DNA from: Dyella_B sp035503745
GTDB taxonomy: Bacteria > Pseudomonadota > Gammaproteobacteria > Xanthomonadales > Rhodanobacteraceae
Direction: 5' to 3'
NCBI RefSeq assembly: GCF_035503745.1
Contig: NZ_DATJTC010000011.1
Location: 261,587-325,586, forward strand
DNA length: 64,000 nt
This document shows positions 20,399 to 29,076 of this stretch, piece by piece. The notes beneath the pieces are model-generated. The model searched no databases. It saw only the letters and a program-made list of their open reading frames with translations, and had not been told where the DNA came from. A program made the position numbers and the translations under genes. The number at the start of each line of letters is the position of its first letter. Within the stretch, counting starts at the first letter, position 1.

Positions 20399-22000
20399 TC
20401 AGACCGCCACGGATGCGGCGTGTTCGCGCGTGGCCGAGAAGCGCACCGCAGGCGAGCGCTCCTGCGCCAGCTGCAGGTTCACGCGCGAGGGGGCCAGGTA
20501 GACCAGTTCGCCGGCGGCGTCTATGCCTAAGTTCATCGCGTTCTTTTCACGGAACTCCTCCAGCTTTTTCGCATCCTCGCAATGCACCCAGCGCGCGGTT
20601 ACCACGCCGACCGGTTCGAAGCTGGCGTCCACGCCGTATTCGTCTTTAAGACGGTAGGCGACCACGTCGAACTGCAGCACGCCCACCGCGCCCAGGATCA
20701 GGTCGTTGCTCATCAGGGGGCGGAAGAACTGCGTAGCGCCTTCTTCGGACAGCTGGGCCAGGCCCTTCTGCAGCGCCTTCATCTTCAGGGGGTCGCGCAG
20801 GCGCGCGCGGCGGAACAGTTCCGGCGCGAAATTGGGGATGCCCGTGAAGCTGATCGCCTCGCCTTCGGTGAAGGTGTCGCCGATGCTGATGGTGCCGTGG
20901 TTGTGCAAGCCGATCACATCGCCCGGAAAGGCGCTTTCGACGATTTCGCGGTCGCTGGCCATGAAGGTGAGCGCGTTGGCAATGCGCACTTCCTTGCTGG
21001 TGCGCGTCTGCATCATCTTCATGCCCGCGGTATAGGTACCCGAGCAAACGCGCATGAATGCGACGCGGTCGCGATGCGCCGGATCCATATTGGCCTGGAT
21101 CTTGAACACGAAGCCGGTGAGTTTTTCTTCCTCCGGTTTCACTTCGCGGTTGAGCGTATGGCGCGAGCGCGGCGCGGGCGCGTGTTCCACGAAGAAATCC
21201 AGCAACAGCTGCACGCCGAAGTTGTTGACGGCGGAGCCGAAAAATACCGGTGTCAGTTTGCCGGCGAGGTACTGCTCGACGTCGAACGCATGCGAGGCTC
21301 CTTGTACCAGTTCCAGTTCCTCGCGCAATTCGTTCAGCGCCTCGGTACCGATGGCCGCCTCAAGACCCGGCGCGTGAAGACCCTTGAAGATGGTCGAATC
21401 CTGGCGCGTAAAGTTTTTGCCCGGCTCGAACACATGCACTTCGTCCAGCAACATGTGGTACACGCCCTTCAAGCGCTTGCCCATGCCGATCGGCCAGGTC
21501 AGCGGCGCGCAGGCGATGCCCAGTACCGATTCCACCTCGTCGAGCAAGTCGATCGGCGAGCGGCCTTCGCGGTCGAGCTTGTTGATGAAGGTCATGATGG
21601 GCGTGTCGCGCAGGCGACACACTTCCATCAGCTTGATGGTGCGTTCTTCCACGCCCTTGGCGCAGTCGATCACCATCAGCGCGGAGTCCACGGCGGTGAG
21701 CACGCGGTAGGTATCTTCGGAGAAGTCCGCGTGGCCGGGGGTATCGAGCAGGTTGACGATCTTGCCCTCGTAGGGAAACTGCATCACCGAGGAGGTGACC
21801 GAAATGCCGCGCTCCTTTTCCAGCGCCATCCAGTCCGAGGTGGCATGGCGCGCCGCCTTGCGGCCCTTCACGGAGCCGGCCATCTGGATCGCACCGCCGA
21901 ACAGCAGCAGCTTTTCCGTCAGCGTGGTCTTGCCCGCGTCCGGATGGCTGACGATGGCGAAGGTGCGGCGGCGGTGGGTTTCTTGCAGGTGCGTGGACAT
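20399..22000 (-). CDS. prfC: Peptide chain release factor 3
   Basis: A translational GTPase that removes RF1 or RF2 from the ribosome after peptide release. At 533 residues it is full length. The G motifs are SHPDAGKTTLTEK, DTPGHADFSEDTYR and FINKLDREGRSP, with the RF3-typical region GRKAARHATSDWMALEKERG. The C-terminal RF3 domain is seen in FFRPLMSNDLILGAVGVLQF. The ATG at 22000 matches the family start. It is monocistronic. Confidence 0.96.
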   Translation of the reverse strand: MSTHLQETHRRRTFAIVSHPDAGKTTLTEKLLLFGGAIQMAGSVKGRKAARHATSDWMALEKERGISVTSSVMQFPYEGKIVNLLDTPGHADFSEDTYRVLTAVDSALMVIDCAKGVEERTIKLMEVCRLRDTPIMTFINKLDREGRSPIDLLDEVESVLGIACAPLTWPIGMGKRLKGVYHMLLDEVHVFEPGKNFTRQDSTIFKGLHAPGLEAAIGTEALNELREELELVQGASHAFDVEQYLAGKLTPVFFGSAVNNFGVQLLLDFFVEHAPAPRSRHTLNREVKPEEEKLTGFVFKIQANMDPAHRDRVAFMRVCSGTYTAGMKMMQTRTSKEVRIANALTFMASDREIVESAFPGDVIGLHNHGTISIGDTFTEGEAISFTGIPNFAPELFRRARLRDPLKMKALQKGLAQLSEEGATQFFRPLMSNDLILGAVGVLQFDVVAYRLKDEYGVDASFEPVGVVTARWVHCEDAKKLEEFREKNAMNLGIDAAGELVYLAPSRVNLQLAQERSPAVRFSATREHAASVAV

Positions 22001-22363
22001 AAGCGCTTGAGCGTCAGGGAAGTCGCAAACTCCCTATTTTAGCGGGATTGGGCTTCAAGCGGCGTCCTGGGGGCGCTTTGGGGGGCTTTGCTGCGCCATG
22101 TCTTCCCCGCGGCCCGGCTGCCGCAGGTGCCGCCGTGGGTCCGGTGTGGGGGATGCGGGGCAGCCGTTTCTAGGGTGGCTGGAAGGTTTCGTCGGCGCTT
22201 GGGCTCGTTGTCTGAGGCGCCGATCCGGTGCTCTTTTCGTCCGTCGGGGCCCGGGGGGGGCGCCATTACCGCGGGCCGTGAACGGGTTTCGTCATGACGC
22301 CACGCCACGCCACGTTGCGGCAGGCGCGCCGGCGCCTGATGCATCATGTTGTGCAGAGCGGCG
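22001..22363. other. Intergenic region, no gene seen
   Basis: About 360 bp between prfC and the effector island. It includes very G-rich stretches, a run of eight or more G near 22250, and a short tandem CGCCA repeat near 22299-22315. Open frames here are short and lack a binding site. It marks the edge between core chromosome and the island. Confidence 0.5.
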
Positions 22364-23470
22364 TTACCAGGGCTCTGCATTTTTTAACTCGGCTTCCCTG
22401 CGCATGACATCACGACGCGCTTGCGCGAATGTGTGCCGGGCCGACGTGAGTTTATTCTGGACACGGGGTATTCGCATCTTTGCGTTGCACAATTCCTGCC
22501 GGCGTTGTGCGAGGTCTGTTTGGCTTTTGCTGAGTTTTTGCCTGGCCTGGAATAACCTGCTTTCTGCATCGTGATGCTGGGCTTGCGCCGAGTCCAATTG
22601 CTGCCGTGCATGGTCGTACCTGTCGTGGGTGAGGCGTTGCCGTTTTCCGGCGTTGCTCAGGCGGTTCGCTGCCGTGGCGAGCGCCTCGGTCCGTCGAGCT
22701 ACCTCATCAGGGATACCGATTCGAGTGGCATCACTTAGCTTGCGTTTGGCATCCGCGACCTCGTGTTGGGCACTGACCACCTCCGCGTCGTCCAGCCGGC
22801 TACGCTCGCGAGTGGCGGCGAGCTGGTTTGAAGCACCGGTCAAATTATCCATGGCCTGGCGATGTAGCCCTTCCCAGCGGTTGACCGCTTGCAGGCTGAG
22901 GGCGACGTTCGTGTCAGCGTGATTTACATCATTTTGAGATGCCGTGACGTCCGCCTGCGATATGCGCAAATCGATCTTGAGGTCGTCGATACTGGCTTGC
23001 GCGGCATCGAGGCGATCCACGGCTTGATCAAGCTGCCTTCTGGCTTGTGCGAGGCGGGCGGCTCTCTCTTCGGGGGAGTAACCGCGGCCGCCGATCAGGC
23101 CATTGACCGGTTGCGCGTCGCCATCGCCGTGGTAGACCGCCTGCTTGGACGTCTGCTTGAGCGTCTTGGCATCGGGGTCGCGCGTAAACAGCGGTTGCGC
23201 TTGCCGGGTATTGGAGGCGTCCTTGATGTAATAGGGCGTCGAATCACCTGGTACGCGTACGGCCATCGGCTCATGGGTTGGATGATCGAAGCGAGCCAGC
23301 AACCCCGATGATCTTCCGCTAGCGGGGGAAGAAGGAAAGCCGGCGGGGCCGGGCGTTATCGATACCGAAGAGGATCGCATTTGCGCGCTTTCTTCGGGGT
23401 TCGGCCTGCCGGGGTGAGGTTCGACGGTCGGTTCAAAATGCGTCAGAACATCCGTGTCGATACGAAACAT
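22364..23470 (-). CDS. Putative effector: shared N-terminal module plus long coiled coil
   Basis: A 368-residue protein without a signal peptide. Residues 1-130 match the N-terminus of the protein at 25460-26512: both have TPG.AGF.SSPASGR.SGLLA.FD.P, then a VPGD/LPGD motif and KQTSKQ. The rest (about 135-368) is almost entirely heptad-rich helix with many Ala, Gln, Arg and Asp (for example RLDAAQASIDDLKIDLR, ARQKLSKSQTDLAQRRQEL), so a long coiled coil or antiparallel helical bundle is expected. It lies 133 bp downstream of the DUF6543 gene on the same strand. A common N-terminal module on different C-termini is typical of secreted effector families. The secretion route is unknown. Confidence 0.6.
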   Translation of the reverse strand: MFRIDTDVLTHFEPTVEPHPGRPNPEESAQMRSSSVSITPGPAGFPSSPASGRSSGLLARFDHPTHEPMAVRVPGDSTPYYIKDASNTRQAQPLFTRDPDAKTLKQTSKQAVYHGDGDAQPVNGLIGGRGYSPEERAARLAQARRQLDQAVDRLDAAQASIDDLKIDLRISQADVTASQNDVNHADTNVALSLQAVNRWEGLHRQAMDNLTGASNQLAATRERSRLDDAEVVSAQHEVADAKRKLSDATRIGIPDEVARRTEALATAANRLSNAGKRQRLTHDRYDHARQQLDSAQAQHHDAESRLFQARQKLSKSQTDLAQRRQELCNAKMRIPRVQNKLTSARHTFAQARRDVMRREAELKNAEPW

Positions 23471-23603
23471 AAGCGAGCGCTCCGATAAAGCAGTGAAGTG
23501 CTTTGATTATTGGCCGCGTTCATCGGTGTCGTGACGTAAACGTGTATGAAGGGACACGACAAGAGCAGGTTGCGCGCGAGTGCGTGCGCGTCAAATCAGG
23601 GCG

Positions 23604-25292
23604 TCACCAGTTTTTGGTCGCGTTATTGCGCTTATTAATGTCGTTGTCTTTGGTCTTGCTTATGTTGTACGGGTTGTTCGGATCGTAAGGGTCATTCACA
23701 TTGGCTGCCTGGCCCGGGTCAGGCTCGGATTTGCCTTTGCGCAGGGCCTGGGTAATGGGGAATCCATAGTCAGTGTAAAGTCCCACGAGGGGAATCTTTC
23801 TGCCCAGTCCCATGGAAATGGTGTCGATGCCGAATCCAAACTGCGCATCCTCTCGCTGTGTTTTGGTCTTGCTGAAAAGAAACTGCAGCCCCGATGGCGC
23901 GAAGGGTAGAGGAACGTAATTCATGCCACGGTAGATTTTCTTGCTGGTGACATCCCCGTTGGAGGTAATGTCGAACTTGGCATCGCGCTTGTCGTTGCCT
24001 TGGCTGATCTTGACGAGGTGCCCAAAGGGGTCGTTATAAATATCCCCGTTATCGGCGGGGAATAAATCCTGGGAAAGCCAGTTTCCAAGCTTGTGCCAGA
24101 TGTTGCCGAAAGTGTTGTAGCGCGAGCCGGTAACGCCGGGGCCGCCATCGCGCCCTTCGGCGTCGTTGGCGGAAAAATGCAGCTTGGCAAAGGTTTTCAG
24201 GTCATCGTCGCTCATGTGATAAGAATCGAGAGAGCTGTAAAGATCGTCTTCGTCGCGGAAGCCTTTTACGGCTATGTCCTGGCCGCGCGTATAGAGCAGC
24301 GTGCGGCCGTTGCCTTGGATGACAAGGCAATCATTGGATCGATACCCGTTGACGACGAAGGCATGCACCTTGGGTGGATTTTTGTCGTTGGGGTTGGGGT
24401 TGAACGCGCGATTGGCGAGCGCGTAATCATCGTCGCTCAACGTGCCCTCGGCGTGTTGCGCGTCGATCTCGAACTGGGCGCGGTCCTTGAAGAGTTGACG
24501 CAGATCGTCGCCGTGCTTTTCGTAAAACCGGTCCAGCTTTCCGTAGTAGTAGGTTTTGAAATCCAGATCGTCGAGCGCCTTGTAAAAGGCGCGCGGATCG
24601 ATCACATCCTTTTGTTCCGCGAAAGATGGCTTGGCATCCTTATTGTCGCAAATGTGGAAATGCTGCGAGTCCGCGGAAATAAGCCTGTACAGGTTGCTAT
24701 AGGCGATTTGGGATAGCGGCGTGGATCGGATAAGGCGCCCGGCGCCGGTCTCCCTTTTTGTATCGGGATACATCGGGCCGGCACGGCTGGGCACGGTCTC
24801 GTAGATGGGTTCATATTCATTCAAATACGTGTGGTCGGGATCGATGTCCTTGCCGAAGTGGTCCTTGATGAATTGCTTCATGTAGGAAGACGATTCGGCG
24901 CTGTAGGTAGGTACATCCTGCGCAAGCTCGCGCATTCTAAGGTCGATGTTCCTTGCGCGTTGCTTAAGCTCGTGCAAGGCCACAGGGTCGATGGATGAGG
25001 TGTCAGACGTCGCATCGCCAGCGTCCGGGGCATCCGTGGATGAAGTGGTGCTTGCGGTCGAGGTGTTTGCGGGTGGCGCAGTGCCGGTGGCGGGCGTGGT
25101 TGCCGATGGCCGGGCGGTAAAGGCCGGTGCACTTGCCGATGATGTGCTTTTGGATGGGCTGGCGAAAGGATTTGCATTGGCTATGACCGTCGGTCTAGCC
25201 GATACCGAAATGCCTTGGCCGGTGTCAGTTGGCGGATCGGAGGGTGGCGTGTTGCTGAAAGCAGGCGATACGTTTTGGGTGATCGTGGTCAT
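23604..25292 (-). CDS. DUF6543 dermonecrotic-toxin-like protein, putative secreted effector
   Basis: I place the start at 25292 (562 residues). The upstream open frame adds 24 residues and no binding site is clear for either. Residues 1-100 are a disordered Ser/Thr/Pro/Ala-rich leader with no Sec signal, typical of type III effectors. Residues about 110-420 match the DUF6543 (dermonecrotic toxin domain) pattern: LNEYEP, then FYEKHGDDLRQLFKDRAQF, LSDDDYALANRAF, VNGYRSNDCLVIQGNGRTLL and YTRGQDIAVKGFRDEDDL. A C-terminal part includes AKFDITSNGDVTSKK and a basic, Asn-rich tail. Family members are mostly from Pseudomonas and are usually much longer. The molecular activity is not established, and no toxin catalytic motif could be assigned. 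Confidence 0.65.
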   Translation of the reverse strand: MTTITQNVSPAFSNTPPSDPPTDTGQGISVSARPTVIANANPFASPSKSTSSASAPAFTARPSATTPATGTAPPANTSTASTTSSTDAPDAGDATSDTSSIDPVALHELKQRARNIDLRMRELAQDVPTYSAESSSYMKQFIKDHFGKDIDPDHTYLNEYEPIYETVPSRAGPMYPDTKRETGAGRLIRSTPLSQIAYSNLYRLISADSQHFHICDNKDAKPSFAEQKDVIDPRAFYKALDDLDFKTYYYGKLDRFYEKHGDDLRQLFKDRAQFEIDAQHAEGTLSDDDYALANRAFNPNPNDKNPPKVHAFVVNGYRSNDCLVIQGNGRTLLYTRGQDIAVKGFRDEDDLYSSLDSYHMSDDDLKTFAKLHFSANDAEGRDGGPGVTGSRYNTFGNIWHKLGNWLSQDLFPADNGDIYNDPFGHLVKISQGNDKRDAKFDITSNGDVTSKKIYRGMNYVPLPFAPSGLQFLFSKTKTQREDAQFGFGIDTISMGLGRKIPLVGLYTDYGFPITQALRKGKSEPDPGQAANVNDPYDPNNPYNISKTKDNDINKRNNATKNW

Positions 25293-25459
25293 GGATTGAA
25301 AGAAGAACTCACGGCGTATGGGCGCACTTGGGCGAGGTATCCACCGAAGATAGGTGCCATGCACGGCATGGTGGCAGTGAGCATGTAACGCCGTACTTTG
25401 CGCCGTATGTTCATACTGCCGGCGAGGTTCGTGGTCACCTACGCACGGGAGTGTTTCTT
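25293..25459. promoter_or_regulatory. Divergent promoter region of the effector island
   Basis: 167 bp between the DUF6543 gene and the divergent effector gene. It holds the palindrome CCATGC-ACG-GCATGG (25357-25371) and a 12-bp-spaced direct repeat of CGCCGTA (25389-25395 and 25401-25407). No match to a PIP box or to a hrp box (GGAACC...CCAC) was found by eye. Confidence 0.4.
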
Positions 25460-26512
25460 ATGTTTGGTATTACCCCACATGTCCCAACACATGTCGCGCC
25501 GCACCCTTTAGCCGGTTCGGAGAGTCATCCCAAGTTGCGCGGTTCCGAAGGCGATGCCGGCACGCATTCGCTATCGGCGTTGGTTACGCCGGGCACTGCC
25601 GGCTTTTCCTCCTCGCCCGCAAGCGGCAGGGCATCGGGACTTTTGGCGAAATTCGATAAGCCGGACACCGGCTATGAGTCCGTGAAGCTGCCGGGCGATA
25701 CGAGCGACTATGCTGTGAAGAGTGATTCCGGCACGGGCCGCAGCCGCTCGCTCTTGAAGTTTCATGCCGCCGCGGGCGCATACAAACAGACGTCCAAGCA
25801 GGTGGTGCGTGATGGCAGTGGAGCATGGACGCTTGATACGGGCCTTCCGGGCGGCGGACAAAAATCCACCAAGCACGCCAGCTCAAGCAGGGATGATGGC
25901 GATCAAGGGAGCGGTTACGAAACGAGCACAACGGACAAGACGCCTCTGTTTGGCAAAAGCTCCGGTCGCTCGCAAGCGGGGCATTCGTTCAGCGATCGAA
26001 GTACCTGGAATAATGCCAGTACAGGCGCGAAGCCCGTTCCGTCAACTTCTTCGCGTGCCGCATCCTCCTTTAAGGCGAGCAAGGCCGCCACATTCGATTC
26101 GTATGTATCGGGTCCATTCGCTAGAGATTGGCGAATAAAAGATTCGGGGGATGGGAAGAGTAAGAACTGGGTTATTGAAGATGGTAAAGGCGGGTACGCG
26201 CCTGGCGATTCTTCGCTCGATAGCATGGTTCCCGTACGCATATGGATTGGCGGACCGGATCACGGTAAGGGTTACTTTAAAGAGAATGCCAAGGTGATGT
26301 GGCCGGAGTCGCGGGCAGGGCATTCGTCCGGCAATCGAAGTGCCTGGAGCAACCCTGGTACAGTTGGAACCAGCGCGCTGCCTGGTCCGTCAACCTCTTC
26401 GGGCACCTCATCATCCTTGCTTGCGCGCGACTTCTACATACCGGGCGCACCGGGCCAATTCGGTGGACCTCGGCGACCGAACGATTCGGGGAGCGGCGGG
26501 GATAAGTCTTGA
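25460..26512 (+). CDS. Putative effector: shared N-terminal module with Ser-rich repeat tail
   Basis: A 350-residue protein from the ATG at 25460, which has GGGA 9 bases upstream. Residues 1-130 are homologous to the N-terminus of the coiled-coil protein at 22364-23470 (SSPASGR.SGLLA.FD, LPGDTSDYAVK, KQTSKQVV). The remainder is low-complexity, rich in Ser, Gly and Lys, with an internal duplication. The first copy reads AGHSFSDRSTWNN...PSTSS and the second AGHSSGNRSAWSN...PSTSS. Between the copies a compact segment (WRIKDSGDGKSKNWVIEDG, VPVRIWIGGPDHGKGYF) could be a small folded domain. No signal peptide or membrane segment is present. I do not recognise a family. A role as a secreted effector is inferred from the shared module and from the neighbouring DUF6543 gene. 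Confidence 0.6.
   Translation: MFGITPHVPTHVAPHPLAGSESHPKLRGSEGDAGTHSLSALVTPGTAGFSSSPASGRASGLLAKFDKPDTGYESVKLPGDTSDYAVKSDSGTGRSRSLLKFHAAAGAYKQTSKQVVRDGSGAWTLDTGLPGGGQKSTKHASSSRDDGDQGSGYETSTTDKTPLFGKSSGRSQAGHSFSDRSTWNNASTGAKPVPSTSSRAASSFKASKAATFDSYVSGPFARDWRIKDSGDGKSKNWVIEDGKGGYAPGDSSLDSMVPVRIWIGGPDHGKGYFKENAKVMWPESRAGHSSGNRSAWSNPGTVGTSALPGPSTSSGTSSSLLARDFYIPGAPGQFGGPRRPNDSGSGGDKS
25969..26408 (+). repeat. Intragenic direct repeat pair in the effector gene
   Basis: Two segments about 335 bp apart (near 25969-26055 and 26304-26402) share GGGCATTCGT, CAATCGAAGT/CGATCGAAGT, GCCTGG/ACCTGG and GTCAACTTCTTCG/GTCAACCTCTTCG. They encode the duplicated AGHS...RS.W.N...PSTSS unit. Confidence 0.6.
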
Positions 26513-26780
26513 GCTGTTTTCGGCGGCAAAGGTGGGTGCAAGCATCGCCATTGGGTTGATGCCGGCGTGTCTGTCTACGCGGTGCCCCGTTGGGTCGCAT
26601 AAATAGAAGGGCGACTTTCACATGTCTGGCGAGATGGCGATGCGTCAATTTTGAGCCTTCCCTGCGGAAATTCGATCAAGTTGGTCCGCCGGATGCAGGC
26701 TGGCTGAGCTTGGTCGCGGACCGATGGCGCCTCGGCGTTGACGGCACGTTGCCACGGTGTGGCCACTTGAAGCCGGCCAT
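26513..26780. other. Intergenic region downstream of the effector island
   Basis: About 270 bp with mixed composition between the effector gene and the fusA terminator. Short open frames are present on both strands but none has a binding site or recognisable product. I see no transposase remnant. Confidence 0.45.
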
Positions 26781-26812
26781 AAAAAAAGCCCGGGCGAAAC
26801 CCGGGCTTTTTT
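26781..26812. terminator. Bidirectional rho-independent terminator
   Basis: The stem GCCCGGG (26788-26794) pairs with CCCGGGC (26800-26806) around a 5-base loop. It is flanked by seven A on the left and six T on the right. It ends the EF-G transcript on the minus strand and would stop read-through from the island on the plus strand. Confidence 0.9.
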
Positions 26813-26834
26813 ATCTCAACGACGGAAGCGGAAA

Positions 26835-29000
26835 TTACTTCGCTTCCTTCTCCATCAACTTGGCAACCATGCTCGCCGGCACTTCTTCGTAATGATCGAA
26901 GATCATCGAGAAGGTACCGCGGCCGCTGGTGGCCGAGCGCAGGAAGTTGATGTAGCCGAACATTTCCGCCAGCGGCACGAAGCCCTGCACGAAAGCGTTG
27001 GTGCCCTTCTGGCCCTGTTCGCTGATCGAACCGCGGCGGCGGTTGATGTCGCCGATCACGTCGCCGAGGTAGTCGGCTTCGGTGACCACTTCAAGCTTCA
27101 TCACCGGCTCCAGCAGCTTGGGCTTGGACATCCTCTGCGCTTCGCGGAAGCAGGCGCGGCCGGCGATTTCGAAGGCGAGCGCGGAGGAGTCCACGTCATG
27201 GAACTTGCCGTCGATCAGGCGCGCCTTGAAATCCAGCACTTCGTAGCCGGCGACCTGGCCCTGGCGCGATTCCACCGTGATGGCGTGTTCCACCGCTGGG
27301 ATGTATTCGCGCGGCACGCGGCCGCCGACGATTTCGTCGGAGAACACCACGCCGCTGCCCGGTTCGCCCGGTTCGAAGATCATCTTCACTTCGGCGAACT
27401 GGCCCGAACCGCCGGACTGCTTCTTGTGCGTGTAGGTGTGCTCGACGGTCTGGCCGAAGGCTTCGCGGAAGCTGACCTTGGGCTTGCCCATGTTCGCGTC
27501 TACGCCAAGTTCCGTGCGCATGCGGTCGATGGTGATTTCCAGGTGCAGTTCGCCCATGCCCTTGAGCACGGTCTGTCCGGTTTCCTTGTCCACTTCCATG
27601 CGCAGCGACGGGTCGGCCTTCACCATCTTGTAGAGCGCGGTGGAGAGCTTGTCGATGTCGTTGCGGCTCTTGGGCTCCACGGCAACGCTGATCACCGGGT
27701 CGGGGAAGCGCATGCGCTCCAGCAGCACGGGGCTGGACGGATCGGTGAGCGAGTCGCCGGTTTCGGTTTCCTTCATCGAGACGAACGCGCAGATGTCGCC
27801 GGCGCGCACTTCCTCGATGTCCTTGGTGGCGTTGGCCTGCACTTCCACGATGCGGCCGATGCGCTCTTTCTTGCCGCGCGTGACGTTCTGCAGCGTGTCG
27901 CCCTTCTTGATCACGCCCGAGTAGATGCGGCAGAAGGTGAGGGTGCCGAACTGGTCGTTGATGACCTTGAAGGCCAGCGCGCGCGCCGGGGCTTCATCGA
28001 CCACGCCCTGTTCGCCGACCACGTTGCCGTCTTCGTCCACCAGGCCGATGCCGCCGTTTTCGCCCGGGAACGGCATGTAGTCGACCACGCCGTCGAGCAG
28101 CTGCTGCACGCCCTTGTTGCGGTAGGACGAGCCGCAGAAGATCGGTACCAGCTTGCCCTGCACGCAACCGGTGCGGATGCACTTCTTGAGCAGTTCCAGG
28201 CTGTAGTCGCCGCTGTTGACGAAGGTTTGCACGTCGCCGGCATGCAGCAGCTTGTCGAACGCTTCATCGTCCATTTCCAGCGCTTTTTCGATGGTTTCCT
28301 CGCGCAGCGCGGCGAGGTTGCCCACCCATTCCTTGTCGGCGGCGGTGGTGAACGCCTGCACCTTGGGATGGTTGGCGACTTCGTCCAGCGGAATGGTTTC
28401 CCACTTGCTGTCCTTGTCGTGGCCCTGCCAGATGTAGCCCTGGCCGGCGACCAGGTCGACCATGCCGATGAAATCGTCGTGGCTGCCCAGCGGAATCTGG
28501 CACAGCACGGCGTTGGCGCCCAGGCGGTTCTTGATGCCTTCCACGGCGTGCTTAAAGTTTGCGCCGATGCGGTCCATCTTGTTGATGTAGCACATGCGCG
28601 GCACGTTGTACTGGTCGGCCAGGCGCCAGTTGGTCTCGGTCTGCGGTTCCACGCCGGCCACGCCGTCGAACACCACCACGGCGCCGTCGAGCACGCGCAG
28701 GCTGCGGTTCACTTCGATGGTGAAGTCCACGTGGCCTGGGGTGTCGATCACGTTGATCTGGTGGCCCTTCCACTCGGTGGACACGGCGGCGGACTGGATG
28801 GTGATGCCGCGCTTGCGTTCCTGCTCGAGGTAGTCGGTGGTGGTGGAGCCCTTGCCGTCCTTCGTGTCGTGCACGTCGACGATCTGGTGCTTCTTACCGG
28901 TGTAGTACAGCACGCGTTCGGTCGTGGTGGTTTTGCCGGCGTCGATGTGGGCGATGATGCCGATGTTGCGGTACAGGCTTAGGGGTTTTTGGCGAGCCAC
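26835..29000 (-). CDS. fusA: Elongation factor G (copy outside the str operon)
   Basis: A ribosomal translocation GTPase of 721 residues. The frame is open to 29066, but the EF-G N-terminus begins at ARQKPLSLYRNIGIIAHIDA, so I choose the GTG at 29000. G motifs are AHIDAGKTTTTERV, DTPGHVDFTIEVNRSL and INKMDRIGANF. Domain IV and V motifs (GSGQFAEVKMIFEPGEPGSG, SAGR-like TSGRGTFSMIFDHYEEVP) are present. It lacks the rpsL-rpsG-fusA-tuf context. The switch I region carries extra residues (VDVHDTKDGKGSTTTDYLEQ) relative to canonical bacterial EF-G (EVHDG.ATMDWM.QE). It may be a second, specialised EF-G, or a main gene that has moved; the window does not decide. Confidence 0.92.
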   Translation of the reverse strand: MARQKPLSLYRNIGIIAHIDAGKTTTTERVLYYTGKKHQIVDVHDTKDGKGSTTTDYLEQERKRGITIQSAAVSTEWKGHQINVIDTPGHVDFTIEVNRSLRVLDGAVVVFDGVAGVEPQTETNWRLADQYNVPRMCYINKMDRIGANFKHAVEGIKNRLGANAVLCQIPLGSHDDFIGMVDLVAGQGYIWQGHDKDSKWETIPLDEVANHPKVQAFTTAADKEWVGNLAALREETIEKALEMDDEAFDKLLHAGDVQTFVNSGDYSLELLKKCIRTGCVQGKLVPIFCGSSYRNKGVQQLLDGVVDYMPFPGENGGIGLVDEDGNVVGEQGVVDEAPARALAFKVINDQFGTLTFCRIYSGVIKKGDTLQNVTRGKKERIGRIVEVQANATKDIEEVRAGDICAFVSMKETETGDSLTDPSSPVLLERMRFPDPVISVAVEPKSRNDIDKLSTALYKMVKADPSLRMEVDKETGQTVLKGMGELHLEITIDRMRTELGVDANMGKPKVSFREAFGQTVEHTYTHKKQSGGSGQFAEVKMIFEPGEPGSGVVFSDEIVGGRVPREYIPAVEHAITVESRQGQVAGYEVLDFKARLIDGKFHDVDSSALAFEIAGRACFREAQRMSKPKLLEPVMKLEVVTEADYLGDVIGDINRRRGSISEQGQKGTNAFVQGFVPLAEMFGYINFLRSATSGRGTFSMIFDHYEEVPASMVAKLMEKEAK

Positions 29001-29076
29001 GGTCTTGGTTCCGTAAGTAAAAGTCGTTGGGCGAACAGGGGGCGGACACTCCAGCGCTGTCCGCAAGCGTACGTTT

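Noticed and set aside
25293..25459. PIP box or hrp box for the effector-like genes
   Set aside because: No TTCG-N15-TTCG or GGAACC-N15/16-CCAC arrangement was visible in this gap or before 23470.
22001..26834. Genomic-island boundaries such as tRNA, att repeats or integrase
   Set aside because: I found no tRNA, integrase or matching direct repeats at the edges. The island call rests on composition and gene content only.
26757..28982. 741-codon open frame on the plus strand
   Set aside because: It is antisense to EF-G and has the same shadow composition. The EF-G frame carries all conserved motifs.
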